From contig NZ_BLAJ01000005.1 of NCBI RefSeq assembly GCF_009176305.1, positions 1 to 64,000 of the forward strand: a DNA stretch of 64,000 bases, written 5' to 3'. Below are positions 45,087 to 55,149 of this stretch, piece after piece. A model generated the notes under the pieces. It searched no databases. It had not been told where the DNA came from and saw nothing but the letters and a program-made list of their open reading frames with translations. The translations under genes were made by a program, and so were the position numbers. The DNA is from Martinezella dioscoreae (GTDB lineage: Bacteria; Pseudomonadota; Alphaproteobacteria; Rhizobiales; Rhizobiaceae). The number at the start of each line of letters is the position of its first letter. The stretch's first letter is position 1.

Positions 45087-45259
45087 CAAAAACACCTTTA
45101 TGTTGATGCGTCTCTATAAAACCAGCGCTCACAGGTGGGAACCGGTTTTTAAGAAAAAAGCACCTGCGATGCAATTTTCCGGGGAGTGTCGGGCTCAAAG
45201 GGATCGAGTTCTCCGCTGCCCCTTGCCAAATGCGCCCTGCCCGTCGCATTTTGCCGGCC

Positions 45260-47365
45260 ATGCGTCCCGCTATCCTCGACCCGCTGTTTGCCTCCATCTC
45301 TTCGCTGCCCGGCGTCGGGCCGAAGGTATCCGAGCTGCTGGTAAAGCTGCTCGACCGCGAAACGATCGACGATTGCCGGGTCATCGACCTCATTTTCCAC
45401 GCGCCGCATTCGATCATCGACCGACGCGAGCAGCCCGGTATCGCGAGGGCGCCGCAGGGCGCCATCGTCACCATTACCGGCCGTGTCGACCGACACCAGC
45501 CGCCGCCGAATGCGCGTAGCAACGTTCCCTATCGCGTCTATCTGCACGACGAGACCGGAGAATTGGCGCTGGTCTTCTTCCGGGGTAAGGCGCAATGGCT
45601 CGAAAAGCAGCTGCCGATCGACGAGACGGTCACCGTCAGCGGCAAGGTCGACTGGTTCAACGGCCGCCCATCTATGGTGCATCCGGATTACATCATGCGC
45701 GAGAGTGAAGCGGAAAACCTGCCGCTCGTCGAACCGGTCTATCCGCTAACCGCCGGCCTCACGCCGAAGTTCCTGCGCAAGACCATCGAGGCGGCGCTGC
45801 CGCGCATTCCGCAGCTGCCTGAGTGGGATGATATAACCCTTACGCAGAGGCAGGGCTTTCCCTCGATCTCCGATAGCTTCCACATGCTGCATGCGCCGAG
45901 AGATGCGGCCGATATCGATCCGCAATCTCCCGCGCGCCGCCGGCTTGCCTATGATGAATTCCTGGCAGGGCAATTGTCGCTCTCTCTCGTGCGCCAAAGG
46001 CTGCGCAAGGTTGCGGGGCAGCCGGTGCATGCAACTGGAGAAATCAGCCGCAAGATACTGGAATCCCTGCCCTTCTCGATGACGAACAGCCAGCGTGAAG
46101 CGGTTGCCGATATTCTCAAGGATATGGCGGGCACTGAGCGCATGCTTCGGCTGCTGCAGGGTGATGTCGGCGCGGGAAAGACACTGGTGGCACTGATGGC
46201 GATTGCCGCCGTGATCGAAAGCGGCGGCCAGGCCGTGTTGATGGCACCGACCGAAATCCTGGCTCGCCAGCATCATGCAACGATTTCAAAATTCGCAGCG
46301 AGTGCAAACCTTTCCGTCGAAGTTCTCACAGGCCGCACAAAGGGACGCGAGCGGGATGCGATCCTCGAGCGCATTGCTTCCGGGGAAGCACAGATCATCA
46401 TCGGCACGCATGCTCTCTTCCAGGACAGCGTCGCCTATGCCAACCTCATGCTGGCTGTGGTCGACGAGCAGCACCGCTTCGGCGTTCACCAACGCCTGCG
46501 CCTGACCGCGAAGGGCATCTCGCCGCATATGCTCGTGATGACCGCGACGCCCATACCGCGAACGCTGGTGCTCGCCGCCTTCGGCGATATGGACGTTTCG
46601 AAGCTCACTGAGAAGCCGGCGGGACGCAAGCCGATCCAGACGATCACCATTCCGAATGAACGAACCGGCGACATCGTCGCACGCCTGAGAAGCGCGCTAT
46701 CTGAGGGTAAAAAAGCCTATTGGATATGCCCACTTGTGGAGGAATCCGAAGAATCCGATTTAATGTCCGTCGAAGAGCGCCATGAGACATTGACCAAGGC
46801 GCTTGGACCGGGCATCGGCCTGATCCATGGCCGGATGAGCGGCCCGGAAAAAGACGCCGTGATGATGGCGTTCAAGAATGGCGAGATCCGTCTGCTGGTG
46901 GCCACGACCGTCGTCGAAGTGGGTGTCGATGTCCCTGACGCGACCATCATGGTCATCGAACATGCCGAGCGCTTCGGCCTAGCACAGCTGCATCAACTGC
47001 GCGGCCGCGTCGGTCGCGGTGACGAAGCCTCGACCTGTATCCTGCTCTACAAAGGCCCCCTCGGTGAAACTGGGCATGCGCGGCTGTCGATCATGCGCGA
47101 GACGGAAGACGGCTTCCGCATTGCCGAGGAGGATTTGAAGCTGCGCGGCGAAGGCGAGCTTCTGGGGACACGCCAGTCCGGCACACCTGGCTTCCGCATC
47201 GCCAGCCTAGAAGCCCATGCCGATCTCCTGGAAATCGCCCGCAAGGATGCCGCCTATCTCATTGAGCGCGATCCGGAGCTCACCAGCGAGCGTGGCAGCG
47301 CGGTACGCACCCTGCTCTATCTCTTCCGTCGCGACGAGGCGATCCGGTTCCTGCGAGCGGGGTAA
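45260..47365 (+). CDS. recG: ATP-dependent DNA helicase
   Basis: A 701-residue helicase that remodels stalled replication forks and branched DNA. The N-terminal wedge domain (about 1-160) is an OB fold with GVGPKVSELL and PYRVYLHDETG. Walker A GDVGAGKT is at 301-308 and the DEQHRFG box at 402-408; helicase motifs IV to VI follow, with TTVVEVGVDVP and QLRGRVGRG. The ATG chosen begins the conserved N-terminus; one ten codons earlier is possible. It is divergent from sdhE. Confidence 0.97.
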   Translation: MRPAILDPLFASISSLPGVGPKVSELLVKLLDRETIDDCRVIDLIFHAPHSIIDRREQPGIARAPQGAIVTITGRVDRHQPPPNARSNVPYRVYLHDETGELALVFFRGKAQWLEKQLPIDETVTVSGKVDWFNGRPSMVHPDYIMRESEAENLPLVEPVYPLTAGLTPKFLRKTIEAALPRIPQLPEWDDITLTQRQGFPSISDSFHMLHAPRDAADIDPQSPARRRLAYDEFLAGQLSLSLVRQRLRKVAGQPVHATGEISRKILESLPFSMTNSQREAVADILKDMAGTERMLRLLQGDVGAGKTLVALMAIAAVIESGGQAVLMAPTEILARQHHATISKFAASANLSVEVLTGRTKGRERDAILERIASGEAQIIIGTHALFQDSVAYANLMLAVVDEQHRFGVHQRLRLTAKGISPHMLVMTATPIPRTLVLAAFGDMDVSKLTEKPAGRKPIQTITIPNERTGDIVARLRSALSEGKKAYWICPLVEESEESDLMSVEERHETLTKALGPGIGLIHGRMSGPEKDAVMMAFKNGEIRLLVATTVVEVGVDVPDATIMVIEHAERFGLAQLHQLRGRVGRGDEASTCILLYKGPLGETGHARLSIMRETEDGFRIAEEDLKLRGEGELLGTRQSGTPGFRIASLEAHADLLEIARKDAAYLIERDPELTSERGSAVRTLLYLFRRDEAIRFLRAG

Positions 47366-47409
47366 GCGGATGGACGCGTTAGCCGCGTCCATCCCTGTCT
47401 CTCACGACA

Positions 47410-48906
47410 TTACTTTGCGGCGAGGCCGGGAATGGTGACCTGGAACACCTGGAACATGGTGTCGACATCGGCACCGCTTTCATCCTTGTAGGCGGCTCCG
47501 ACCTGGAAACCGTCCTGGGTGATGAAGTCGTTGTCATTGGCGACGAACAGGAAGTAGTCGTCGGGCAGCTTCGGATCCTGAACGCTGGCGATCGACATGG
47601 CCTCCCACTTTTCCGAGAGGTTGTTACGGTCGTTCGGCGCGCCATTGTGCAGACCGAAGCGCGCAAGATCGGCGCTGTCGTTGATGTCGATGAACTGGCT
47701 GACGACAGCCGGCTTGACGGAGGGATCAAGAACGCCCTTTGGCGCGACAGCCGTGTCGCCGTCGAACTTGCCGCCGGCAATATCGGTGGCAGCGGACACA
47801 TCGACGGCAACGATGCTGCGATAGAGCGACTTATCGCCCTTCTGGCCATAGCCATTGTTGCTGTCGCGCGCCAGCATCAGGAAGCTTGTCGGTGAGAGCG
47901 CCACGATTTCGCTTTGCGCGGCGACGGCCGTCTTGCCCTTTTCATTGGTAAAGACAGGCAAAGGCACGACATATTCGTGCACCAGTTTCAGATGGTCGAG
48001 ATCGGCGGCATCATAGACCAGGGCGCGTGTATTCTGCCTGGTAGAGCTGGAATCGCCACCATCCTGGCGGGTTGCGGACTGAAGCACGACAATCAGGAAC
48101 TTGCCGTCCGGCGTCAGGGACATCCCCTCGAAGCCCTGATTATTTTGGCGCCCGCTGGTCGGATCCTTCGGATCGGGCGCGGCTTCACCGGGACCGGGAT
48201 TGTTCGAGGAGAAATTCACGGCGCCGTGGCGCATCGGCAGAAACGCCGCCGGCGGTGCCGTGGCCGAGATCATGCGCCCGTCTGCCGAGAAGCGATAGAT
48301 GTAAGGACCGTATTCGTCACTGATGAACATCGAACCGTCGGGCAGCCGAGCAATAGCTTCGTTATCGAGCGAGATCTTGCCGTTCGGTGCCTGCGGCAAA
48401 AGCGGCATACCGCTTTCTGCCTGGCGAACGCCGTTGGCGGGGTCGAGGCCGGTGGTTTCGTTGCCCTTGTTGTCTTTCAAAAGCAGAGTATCCGCGAGCT
48501 TGGCCTCGACGCCCGACTGTTCCTGGCCGGCCGGCGGCGTCGCGCCGGGAGCGACCGGAGTCAGCTTGATATCGATGGTGTTGAGACGTCCGCGATAATC
48601 GGTGGTGCCGGCGACATTATAGCCGCGGTCCGGCAGCAGCCAGAGCGAACCCTTATAGGTGCCGTCGGCATTGCGGACCCAGCTCTTGGTGTCGATCGAC
48701 ATTCCCGAACCGGAACCGAACGTCTCGCCGAACTTGTCGCGCAGATTGGCGGGGATACGACCGACCGCGACACGTCCCTTGTTGACGAGCGTCACGCCCT
48801 GGACTGCGATGGAATTATCAGCAAGCGCCGCGACTGGTGCAGAAAAAACAAATGCTGCCAGCGCGGCCGACAACAGCGGCAAGCTCTTCGAATGCATATA
48901 TTTCAA
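47410..48906 (-). CDS. esterase-like activity of phytase family, exported
   Basis: A 498-residue protein with a signal peptide ending in ALA at about residue 27 and a single phytase-like esterase domain. Recognisable segments are GSGMSIDTKSW, NEAIARLPDGSMFISDEYGPYIYRF and GFEGMSLTPDGKFLIVVLQS, typical of a beta-propeller esterase family. Substrates are unknown. The start is read as TTG: GGAGG lies 8 bases before it, while the first ATG is 9 bases further in and has no site. It is a lone gene ending 44 bp from recG. Confidence 0.85.
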   Translation of the reverse strand: MKYMHSKSLPLLSAALAAFVFSAPVAALADNSIAVQGVTLVNKGRVAVGRIPANLRDKFGETFGSGSGMSIDTKSWVRNADGTYKGSLWLLPDRGYNVAGTTDYRGRLNTIDIKLTPVAPGATPPAGQEQSGVEAKLADTLLLKDNKGNETTGLDPANGVRQAESGMPLLPQAPNGKISLDNEAIARLPDGSMFISDEYGPYIYRFSADGRMISATAPPAAFLPMRHGAVNFSSNNPGPGEAAPDPKDPTSGRQNNQGFEGMSLTPDGKFLIVVLQSATRQDGGDSSSTRQNTRALVYDAADLDHLKLVHEYVVPLPVFTNEKGKTAVAAQSEIVALSPTSFLMLARDSNNGYGQKGDKSLYRSIVAVDVSAATDIAGGKFDGDTAVAPKGVLDPSVKPAVVSQFIDINDSADLARFGLHNGAPNDRNNLSEKWEAMSIASVQDPKLPDDYFLFVANDNDFITQDGFQVGAAYKDESGADVDTMFQVFQVTIPGLAAK

Positions 48907-49134
48907 GACAATATCCTCCAGTGAAAATACGTATGGAGACAATGAGATCCATCTCCGACCCGCTCTCAAGCCGCGTCGAAAAACAACAGCCGGGGTCGAA
49001 ACTCCGAATGTTCGATGATGCGATGCATCCGATTGCCTGTCCCGTAGGACGATCTAAGGCGTCAATATGATAGAGACATGACAGCTCGCGCGATACGCGA
49101 GGCCAGGCAATCTACGACAGGAACGGGAGTGTTT

Positions 49135-49836
49135 TTAAGTCAGCGATTTTATCGGAACTGGCCTGGGCAGCCCCTTTGCCGCGACGAGCTCTTCCTTGTA
49201 TTCGGGCGATACAAGTCCGCCCGAGATCAGCAGTTTGGCGCCATCCTCCGGGCTCATGTCGAGCACCGTGATCTTTTCGCGTGGAACGAAAACCAGAAAG
49301 CCGGCCGTGGGCACAGGTGTCGGCGGCAGGAAGACCGCCACCATGTCCTGCCCCATGGCATTGAATTTCGAGGCGATCTCCCCTTTGGCATCGGTCGATA
49401 TGAAAACCATCGACCAGAGGCCCGGGCTTGGATATTCGATCAGCCCGACCTTCTTGAATGATGTGCCCTGCTCTTTCAACACAGTCTCGAAGATCTGTTT
49501 GACGCTCTTATAGATGGTCCGCACCAGCGGCACGCGGTTGACGATCGACTCCCCGAAGCGGACGATGCTCTGGCCGATCAGGTTCTTGGCGAGGAAACCA
49601 ACGATCGTGATGAAGATCATCGCGATCACCAGGCCGGTCCCCGGAACGGCGAAGTTCAGATAGCTTTCAGGATCGTAGCGCGCGGGAATATAGGGGCGAA
49701 CCCAGCTATCGGCCCAATGAACGACGGACCAGGTCAGCCACAGGGTAATGGCGATCGGGGCGCAGATAATCAGGCCGGCCAGGAAATTATTTCTGATCCG
49801 CGTGGTTACGGACATTTTGATGAGTTTTTCAGTCAT
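49135..49836 (-). CDS. DUF502 family membrane protein
   Basis: A 233-residue protein with two N-terminal transmembrane helices (FLAGLIICAPIAITLWLTW, and GTGLVIAMIFITIVGFLA) and a soluble C-terminal domain of the DUF502 family. Characteristic segments are SIVNRVPLVRTIYKSVKQIFETV and FLPPTPVPTAGFLVFVPREK. Function unknown. The ATG used is the first after the glmS gap and gives the normal membrane N-terminus. Confidence 0.85.
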   Translation of the reverse strand: MTEKLIKMSVTTRIRNNFLAGLIICAPIAITLWLTWSVVHWADSWVRPYIPARYDPESYLNFAVPGTGLVIAMIFITIVGFLAKNLIGQSIVRFGESIVNRVPLVRTIYKSVKQIFETVLKEQGTSFKKVGLIEYPSPGLWSMVFISTDAKGEIASKFNAMGQDMVAVFLPPTPVPTAGFLVFVPREKITVLDMSPEDGAKLLISGGLVSPEYKEELVAAKGLPRPVPIKSLT

Positions 49837-50013
49837 TCGCCGCTCGAAAACTCCGTTCCGCCGCCTACTGCTACCCGGCAAATCCTCCCCACCATCTCAG
49901 TATGGGAATCGTGCCAGAAATCAGTGCGGCATACAACCCGCCAGCCGCGTCCGCGAGCCGAACAAACGTCCGGCTCACGACGACGTGACGGCAAATGCGG
50001 GACGGAAGTTGTC

Positions 50014-51840
50014 CTATTCCACGGTGACCGATTTGGCGAGATTGCGCGGCTGATCGACGTCCGTGCCCATGAAGACGGCCGTATGATAGGCAAGCAATTG
50101 AATCGGCAGCGAGAATATGATCGGGGCGATGATCTCGTCGACGACGGGCAAGGTGATGGTCGCCATGGTCGGCAATGTCGAGGCTGCCGCGCCAAGCTCA
50201 TCCGTGATGAAGATGATTCGGCCGCCGCGCGCCGCCACTTCCTGCATGTTGGAAACGGTCTTGTCGAAGAAGCGGTCATGCGGAGCGATGACGATGACGG
50301 GCATATTCTCGTCGATCAGCGCGATCGGCCCGTGCTTCAATTCGCCGGCCGCATAGCCTTCGGCGTGGATATAAGAGATTTCCTTCAGCTTCAGCGCGCC
50401 TTCCATGGCGAGCGGGAAGCTGGTGCCGCGACCGAGATAGAGCACATCCTTGAACTTCGAGATTTCGCGCGACAGGCTTTCCATCTGCGGCTGGATGATA
50501 TTCAGCACATTCGCCATGATACGCGGCATCTCGACGAGATGGCGCACCATTTCCTGTTCATCCTTGGCGCTGACCGTGCCGCGAGCAACGCCCGCTCCGA
50601 TCGCGAGCGATGCGAGAACCGCAAGCTGGCAGGTGAAAGCCTTCGTCGAGGCGACGCCGATCTCGGGACCAGCCAGGATAGGAAACACCGCGTCGGATTC
50701 GCGCGCGATGGTCGATTCCCTGACGTTGACCACGGCGCCGATCTTCAGGCCGTTGTCCCGGCAATAGCGCAGCGAAGCCAAGGTATCCGCGGTTTCGCCG
50801 GATTGGGAAATGAACAGCGCCGCTTGCGACGGCGACAAGGGCATTTCGCGATAGCGGAATTCGGAGGCCACATCGATTTCGACCGGAAGACGCGCATAGC
50901 GCTCGAACCAGTATTTGCCGATCAGGCCGGCAAGATAGGCGGTGCCGCAAGCCGAAATCGCAAGGCCGGACACGCCGCCGAAATCTATGGCCGAGACATC
51001 CGGGCGCACGCGATGGCTGGCGAAATCGACATAGTGGCTGAGCGCGTGGGAAATGACTTCCGGCTGCTCGTAGATTTCCTTTTCCATGAAGTGACGGTGA
51101 TTGCCCTTATCGACCACATAGGCGGTCGCTTGGGAAATCTGCCGCAGCCGGCTCACTTCCTTGCCGCTGAAATCGAGAATGGTCGCGCCGGCATGGCTAA
51201 CGATGGCGCAGTCACCATCGACGAGATAGGTGATTTCGTTGGTGAAAGGCGCAAGTGCGATGGCATCCGAGCCGAGGAACATCTCGCCCTTGCCGTAGCC
51301 GACCGCGAGTGGCGGGCCAGAACGCGCCGCCATCAGCGTGCCGGGATCGTTTTGAAACATCACGGCCAATGCATAGGCGCCCGTCACACGGTTCAGCATT
51401 TTCAGCATGGCCGAACGTGCGTCCAGGCCTTCGCGAACGTATTTCGCCAATAGATGAGCGACAACTTCCGTATCCGTTTGCGAAGCAAATTCCTGGCCTT
51501 CGGCCTTCAGTTCTTCGCGCAGCTCGGAGAAGTTCTCGATAATGCCGTTGTGGACGACAGCAACACCTTCGACGAAATGCGGATGGGCATTGGTTTCATT
51601 CGGAACGCCGTGGGTTGCCCAACGCGTGTGTGCAATGCCGGTCGTGCCGGGCAAAGGATCCGACTCGAGGCGCTTTTCCAGATTGAACAGCTTTCCTTCT
51701 GCGCGGCGGCGATCCATCACGCCGTCGTGGATCGTCGCAACTCCCGCCGAATCATAGCCGCGGTACTCGAGCCGCCGCAGCGCGTCCACCAAGCGCTCCG
51801 CCACAGGCTTCGTTCCGACGATCCCCACAATACCGCACAT
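50014..51840 (-). CDS. glmS: glutamine-fructose-6-phosphate aminotransferase
   Basis: A 608-residue enzyme that makes glucosamine-6-phosphate from fructose-6-phosphate and glutamine, the first step to UDP-GlcNAc. The N-terminal glutaminase has the nucleophile Cys2 (MCGIVGIVG) and the YDSAGVA loop; the C-terminal half has two SIS domains (SQSGETADTLASL, GRGTSFPLAMEGALKLKE). The start has GGAGAG eight bases upstream. It lies 113 bp downstream of glmU on the same strand, so the two are likely cotranscribed. No ribozyme is seen in the short gap. Confidence 0.97.
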   Translation of the reverse strand: MCGIVGIVGTKPVAERLVDALRRLEYRGYDSAGVATIHDGVMDRRRAEGKLFNLEKRLESDPLPGTTGIAHTRWATHGVPNETNAHPHFVEGVAVVHNGIIENFSELREELKAEGQEFASQTDTEVVAHLLAKYVREGLDARSAMLKMLNRVTGAYALAVMFQNDPGTLMAARSGPPLAVGYGKGEMFLGSDAIALAPFTNEITYLVDGDCAIVSHAGATILDFSGKEVSRLRQISQATAYVVDKGNHRHFMEKEIYEQPEVISHALSHYVDFASHRVRPDVSAIDFGGVSGLAISACGTAYLAGLIGKYWFERYARLPVEIDVASEFRYREMPLSPSQAALFISQSGETADTLASLRYCRDNGLKIGAVVNVRESTIARESDAVFPILAGPEIGVASTKAFTCQLAVLASLAIGAGVARGTVSAKDEQEMVRHLVEMPRIMANVLNIIQPQMESLSREISKFKDVLYLGRGTSFPLAMEGALKLKEISYIHAEGYAAGELKHGPIALIDENMPVIVIAPHDRFFDKTVSNMQEVAARGGRIIFITDELGAAASTLPTMATITLPVVDEIIAPIIFSLPIQLLAYHTAVFMGTDVDQPRNLAKSVTVE

Positions 51841-51953
51841 ACAGCTCTCCGTCTGGCCTCAGATATGAGGGCAAGTCCTAATCATTCCTGCGATTTTCTC
51901 AATTGCCGTCACGGTCACTTTCGATTTCTGACCGTTACGTCGACACGCGAGTT

Positions 51954-53315
51954 TTAGTGGCCGCCCTTCTTCGCTGCCTTGATGGCAAGAGCTCGCTCGC
52001 GGATTGCCTTGGCTCGCTCTGGCTTTACTTCCTGGCGAGCCCGGCCAAAAGCCAGCGCGTCGGCCGGAACATCATCGGTGATGACACTGCCGGAAGCAAT
52101 ATATGCGCCGTCGCCGATGCGGATGGGCGCGACCAGCGATGAGTTGGAACCGACGAAAGCATTGGCGCCGATATGCGTCTCATGTTTGTTGACCCCATCA
52201 TAGTTGCAGGTGATCGTGCCAGCGCCGATATTGCTGCCGGCGCCGATCGTCGCATCGCCGATGTAGGTCAGGTGATTGACCTTGGCACCCTCGCCGATCT
52301 TGCCGTTCTTGACCTCGCAGAAATTGCCGACCTTGGCACCGCCGGCGAGATCCGCACCCGGACGCAGCCGCGCGAAGGGCCCAACCGTCGCGCCGGCGCT
52401 GACATGGGCGCCCTCAATATGCGAGAAGGCATGGATGACCGCGCCTCCCTCGATCACCGCACCGGGACCGAAGACGACATTCGGTTCGATCAACGCATCC
52501 TGGCCGATCACGGTGTCATAGGCGAGGAACACGGTTTCTGGCGCCACCATGGTCACGCCCGACAGCATAAGCTCCTGCCGGCGCCGCTCCTGCCAGAGGC
52601 GCTCGATGAAGGCGAGCTCGGCCCGATTGTTGCAGCCAGTCATTTCGACCTCGGGCGCATCGACGGCAACGGCGCGGCCGCCCAGCAAGCGGGCGATCTC
52701 GACGAGATCGGTGAGATAATATTCGCCCTTGGCATTGTTGTTGCCGATGCGGTCGAGAAGCTCCAGCGCCTTGCGGCCATTGATCGCCATCAGCCCGCTA
52801 TTGCACCACTTTATCGCCAGTTCGGCATCGGTGGCGTCCTTGGCTTCTCGAATGGCGATCAGTTCGCCTTCCTTGACCAGCAAGCGGCCATAGACGTTGG
52901 GATGCTCCGTATGAAAGCCGATGACGACGATGTCATTGCCATCGGCCAGTCCCTGGCGGGCCGCACGAAGCGGCACATCGGTCAGCAGAGGGACGTCTCC
53001 ATAGGCAACGATAATATCATCATATCCGCGGGCAATCGCCTCGCGCGCCGCCAACACGGCATGGCCCGTGCCGAGCCGCTCCTTCTGCAGATAGGATTCG
53101 ACGGCAATATCGCCGATCGATGCTGCCGCGCTGACCTCATCCGCATCGCGCCCGACCACCAGAGCCGCCGCTGAAATCCCGGTCCTGGCGATCGCCTCCA
53201 TGACATGGGCGATCATCGGACGCCCGGCAATCGGGTGCAGGACCTTCGACATCGACGACTTCATGCGGGTACTGTCGCCGGCGGCGAGGATGATGGCGAG
53301 GCAGCTGCGTTCCAT
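51954..53315 (-). CDS. glmU: bifunctional GlmU (acetyltransferase / uridylyltransferase)
   Basis: A 453-residue bifunctional enzyme. The N-terminal pyrophosphorylase (1-230) has LAAGDSTRMKS, a mild variant of the GxGTRM loop, and later GYDDIIVAYGDVPL. The C-terminal left-handed beta helix (250-430) has the hexapeptide repeats ending GDATIGAGSNIGAGTI and the catalytic His in NHLTYIGD. It converts glucosamine-1-phosphate to UDP-GlcNAc. glmS follows in the same direction. Confidence 0.97.
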   Translation of the reverse strand: MERSCLAIILAAGDSTRMKSSMSKVLHPIAGRPMIAHVMEAIARTGISAAALVVGRDADEVSAAASIGDIAVESYLQKERLGTGHAVLAAREAIARGYDDIIVAYGDVPLLTDVPLRAARQGLADGNDIVVIGFHTEHPNVYGRLLVKEGELIAIREAKDATDAELAIKWCNSGLMAINGRKALELLDRIGNNNAKGEYYLTDLVEIARLLGGRAVAVDAPEVEMTGCNNRAELAFIERLWQERRRQELMLSGVTMVAPETVFLAYDTVIGQDALIEPNVVFGPGAVIEGGAVIHAFSHIEGAHVSAGATVGPFARLRPGADLAGGAKVGNFCEVKNGKIGEGAKVNHLTYIGDATIGAGSNIGAGTITCNYDGVNKHETHIGANAFVGSNSSLVAPIRIGDGAYIASGSVITDDVPADALAFGRARQEVKPERAKAIRERALAIKAAKKGGH

Positions 53316-53417
53316 TTCAAGCTCCGAGATATACGGTCAAGCGCCGCCCGGGGGCCGGGCGACTCCCCTCATATCAACAAGTCGAGCGATGAACCACGGC
53401 GAAATTGAAGGCGACCT

Positions 53418-54188
53418 TCAGGCTTCGGCAAGAGCCTCGAAAGCTTCGAGAACATGCTGACGCCCATCGATGATCACAAATTCCATCGCCTTATGGGCCG
53501 AAAGTCCGTCACGCGCCGCTATCGCGTCCACTATGGCCATATGCGTATCCGCAATATTGGCGAAGCCATTGGTTGAAGGCGGTGCGCTCATGCGGAACAT
53601 GCCGACGAGTGCGGCTTCGATAAGTCCGCCCAGCGATCGCATGAATGGGTTCTGCGAAGCCTCCGTAATTGCCAAGTGGAAATGCAGATCGGCGACCGCG
53701 AGGCTATCGGAGGTATGATGCGGCGCTGCCATGGCAGCGGCAAGACTGCGGAGCAGTTCGATGTCCTCTCGACTGGCCCTTTCCGCCACGAGGCTTGCGG
53801 CAAAAGGCTCGAATGCCATGCGTATATCGTAAAGATGGAGAAGGAACTCCTTGTTGACGCCGCTTTCGAAATGCCAGTTGAGCACCTCGTTGTCGAACAT
53901 GTTCCAATGGATCTTCTCGGTGACGCGCGTGCCGACGCGCGCACGCGGCACCACAAGCCCCTTTGCGGCTAAAGTCTTCATACTCTCACGCAGGACCGTG
54001 CGCGATACCTTGAACCGTTGCAGAAGCTCGCTGTCGCCAGGAAGAATGCTTCCGATCGGAAACGCGCCGGAGACGATCGCCTTGCCCAGCTCATCGACCA
54101 CCTGAGCGTGGCTCGTGCGCGATTTTCCCTCTGATTTTCCGGTCTCAAGCAATCGGTCGCGCAAGCGCTCTGTCCCTCCCTCAGGCAT
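53418..54188 (-). CDS. GntR/FadR-family regulator of the ytf operon
   Basis: A 256-residue regulator. The winged HTH (about 25-90) reads HAQVVDELGKAIVSGAFPIGS, LLQRFKVSRTVLRESMKTL, and the C-terminal FCD helical domain contains the usual metal site (Asp in YDIRMAFE and His in LHFHLAI and DTHMAIVDAI). It overlaps the last permease gene by 8 bases, so it belongs to the ytfQRT-yjfF operon and probably regulates it. A GTA-A-TAC dyad upstream of ytfQ fits the FadR-type operator. Effector unknown. Confidence 0.9.
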   Translation of the reverse strand: MPEGGTERLRDRLLETGKSEGKSRTSHAQVVDELGKAIVSGAFPIGSILPGDSELLQRFKVSRTVLRESMKTLAAKGLVVPRARVGTRVTEKIHWNMFDNEVLNWHFESGVNKEFLLHLYDIRMAFEPFAASLVAERASREDIELLRSLAAAMAAPHHTSDSLAVADLHFHLAITEASQNPFMRSLGGLIEAALVGMFRMSAPPSTNGFANIADTHMAIVDAIAARDGLSAHKAMEFVIIDGRQHVLEAFEALAEA

Positions 54189-55149
54189 ATCGTCGATTCA
54201 AGCGGGAAAGCAGCAGGAGACCCTTCTGCATCAGAATAAAGGCAAACAGCAACAAGCCGATCAATATCTTCGTCCACCAGCTGGAAAGCGTTCCATCGAA
54301 GGTGATGTAGGTCTGAATCAAGCCCTGTATGAGAATTCCGATGAGTGTTCCTCCGACGAACCCCGCTCCTCCCGTCAGCAGTGTTCCGCCTATAACCACG
54401 GCAGCGATCGCATCGAGTTCGACGCCGACCGTGGCAAGCGAATATCCCGCTGAGGTATAAATGGAAAAAACGATTCCGGATAGACCGGCAAGAAAGCCGG
54501 ACAGAGCGTAGATCTGGATCGTCGTTCTTCCCACGGGCACGCCCATCAGTTCCGCGGTCTGCGCACCCCCACCCAGCGCGTAGACATTGGCACCAAAACG
54601 GGTGCGATGCGCCAGCACAATGCCGCCGGCAAAGACGAGCAGCATGAGACCGCCGATCAAAGTCAGCCGGCCGCCGCCGGGCATCAGCCAATAGAGATCA
54701 TTGAGCTGAGAGTAGAAATCATGCTCTATCGGAATGCTGTCGATCGACAGCACGAAGGCAATGCCCCGCGCCAGGAACATGCCGGCCAGCGTCACGATGA
54801 AGGGCGGCATGCTGAGATAGTGGATGATGGCGCCCATGCCGGCGCCAAAAATTGTCGTGATCACAAGGACCAGAGCGAAAGCGATCAGGGGATGGATCGT
54901 GGTATCGCGAAGGACGATCGCCAGGAACACGCCGGTAAAGGCAATGACCGATCCGATGGACAGATCAATTCCGCCGGAGATGATGACGAATGTCATGCCG
55001 ACAGCTGCGATACCGAGAAAGGCATTATCGGTCAAAAGGTTGCCGATCACGCGCGTCGACAGCATGTTGGGATACTGTGTCACGCAGCCGGCATAAGCCA
55101 GAATGAAAATGACGATGGTCGCAAGCAGCGGGAGATATTTCGAATTCAC
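54181..55149 (-). CDS. yjfF: sugar ABC transporter permease, YjfF-like
   Basis: A 322-residue inner-membrane permease with about eight to ten transmembrane helices and the BPD_transp_2 motifs GMTFVIISGGIDLSIGS and ALGGGAQTAELMGV. It starts with GTG overlapping the previous stop (GTGA), so it is translationally coupled. In E. coli YjfF works with YtfQ, YtfR and YtfT to import galactofuranose. Confidence 0.9.
   Translation of the reverse strand: MNSKYLPLLATIVIFILAYAGCVTQYPNMLSTRVIGNLLTDNAFLGIAAVGMTFVIISGGIDLSIGSVIAFTGVFLAIVLRDTTIHPLIAFALVLVITTIFGAGMGAIIHYLSMPPFIVTLAGMFLARGIAFVLSIDSIPIEHDFYSQLNDLYWLMPGGGRLTLIGGLMLLVFAGGIVLAHRTRFGANVYALGGGAQTAELMGVPVGRTTIQIYALSGFLAGLSGIVFSIYTSAGYSLATVGVELDAIAAVVIGGTLLTGGAGFVGGTLIGILIQGLIQTYITFDGTLSSWWTKILIGLLLFAFILMQKGLLLLSRLNRRYA

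Noticed and set aside
49717..51453. Plus-strand frame of about 580 codons opposite glmS
   Set aside because: Shadow of glmS with no start site or domain.
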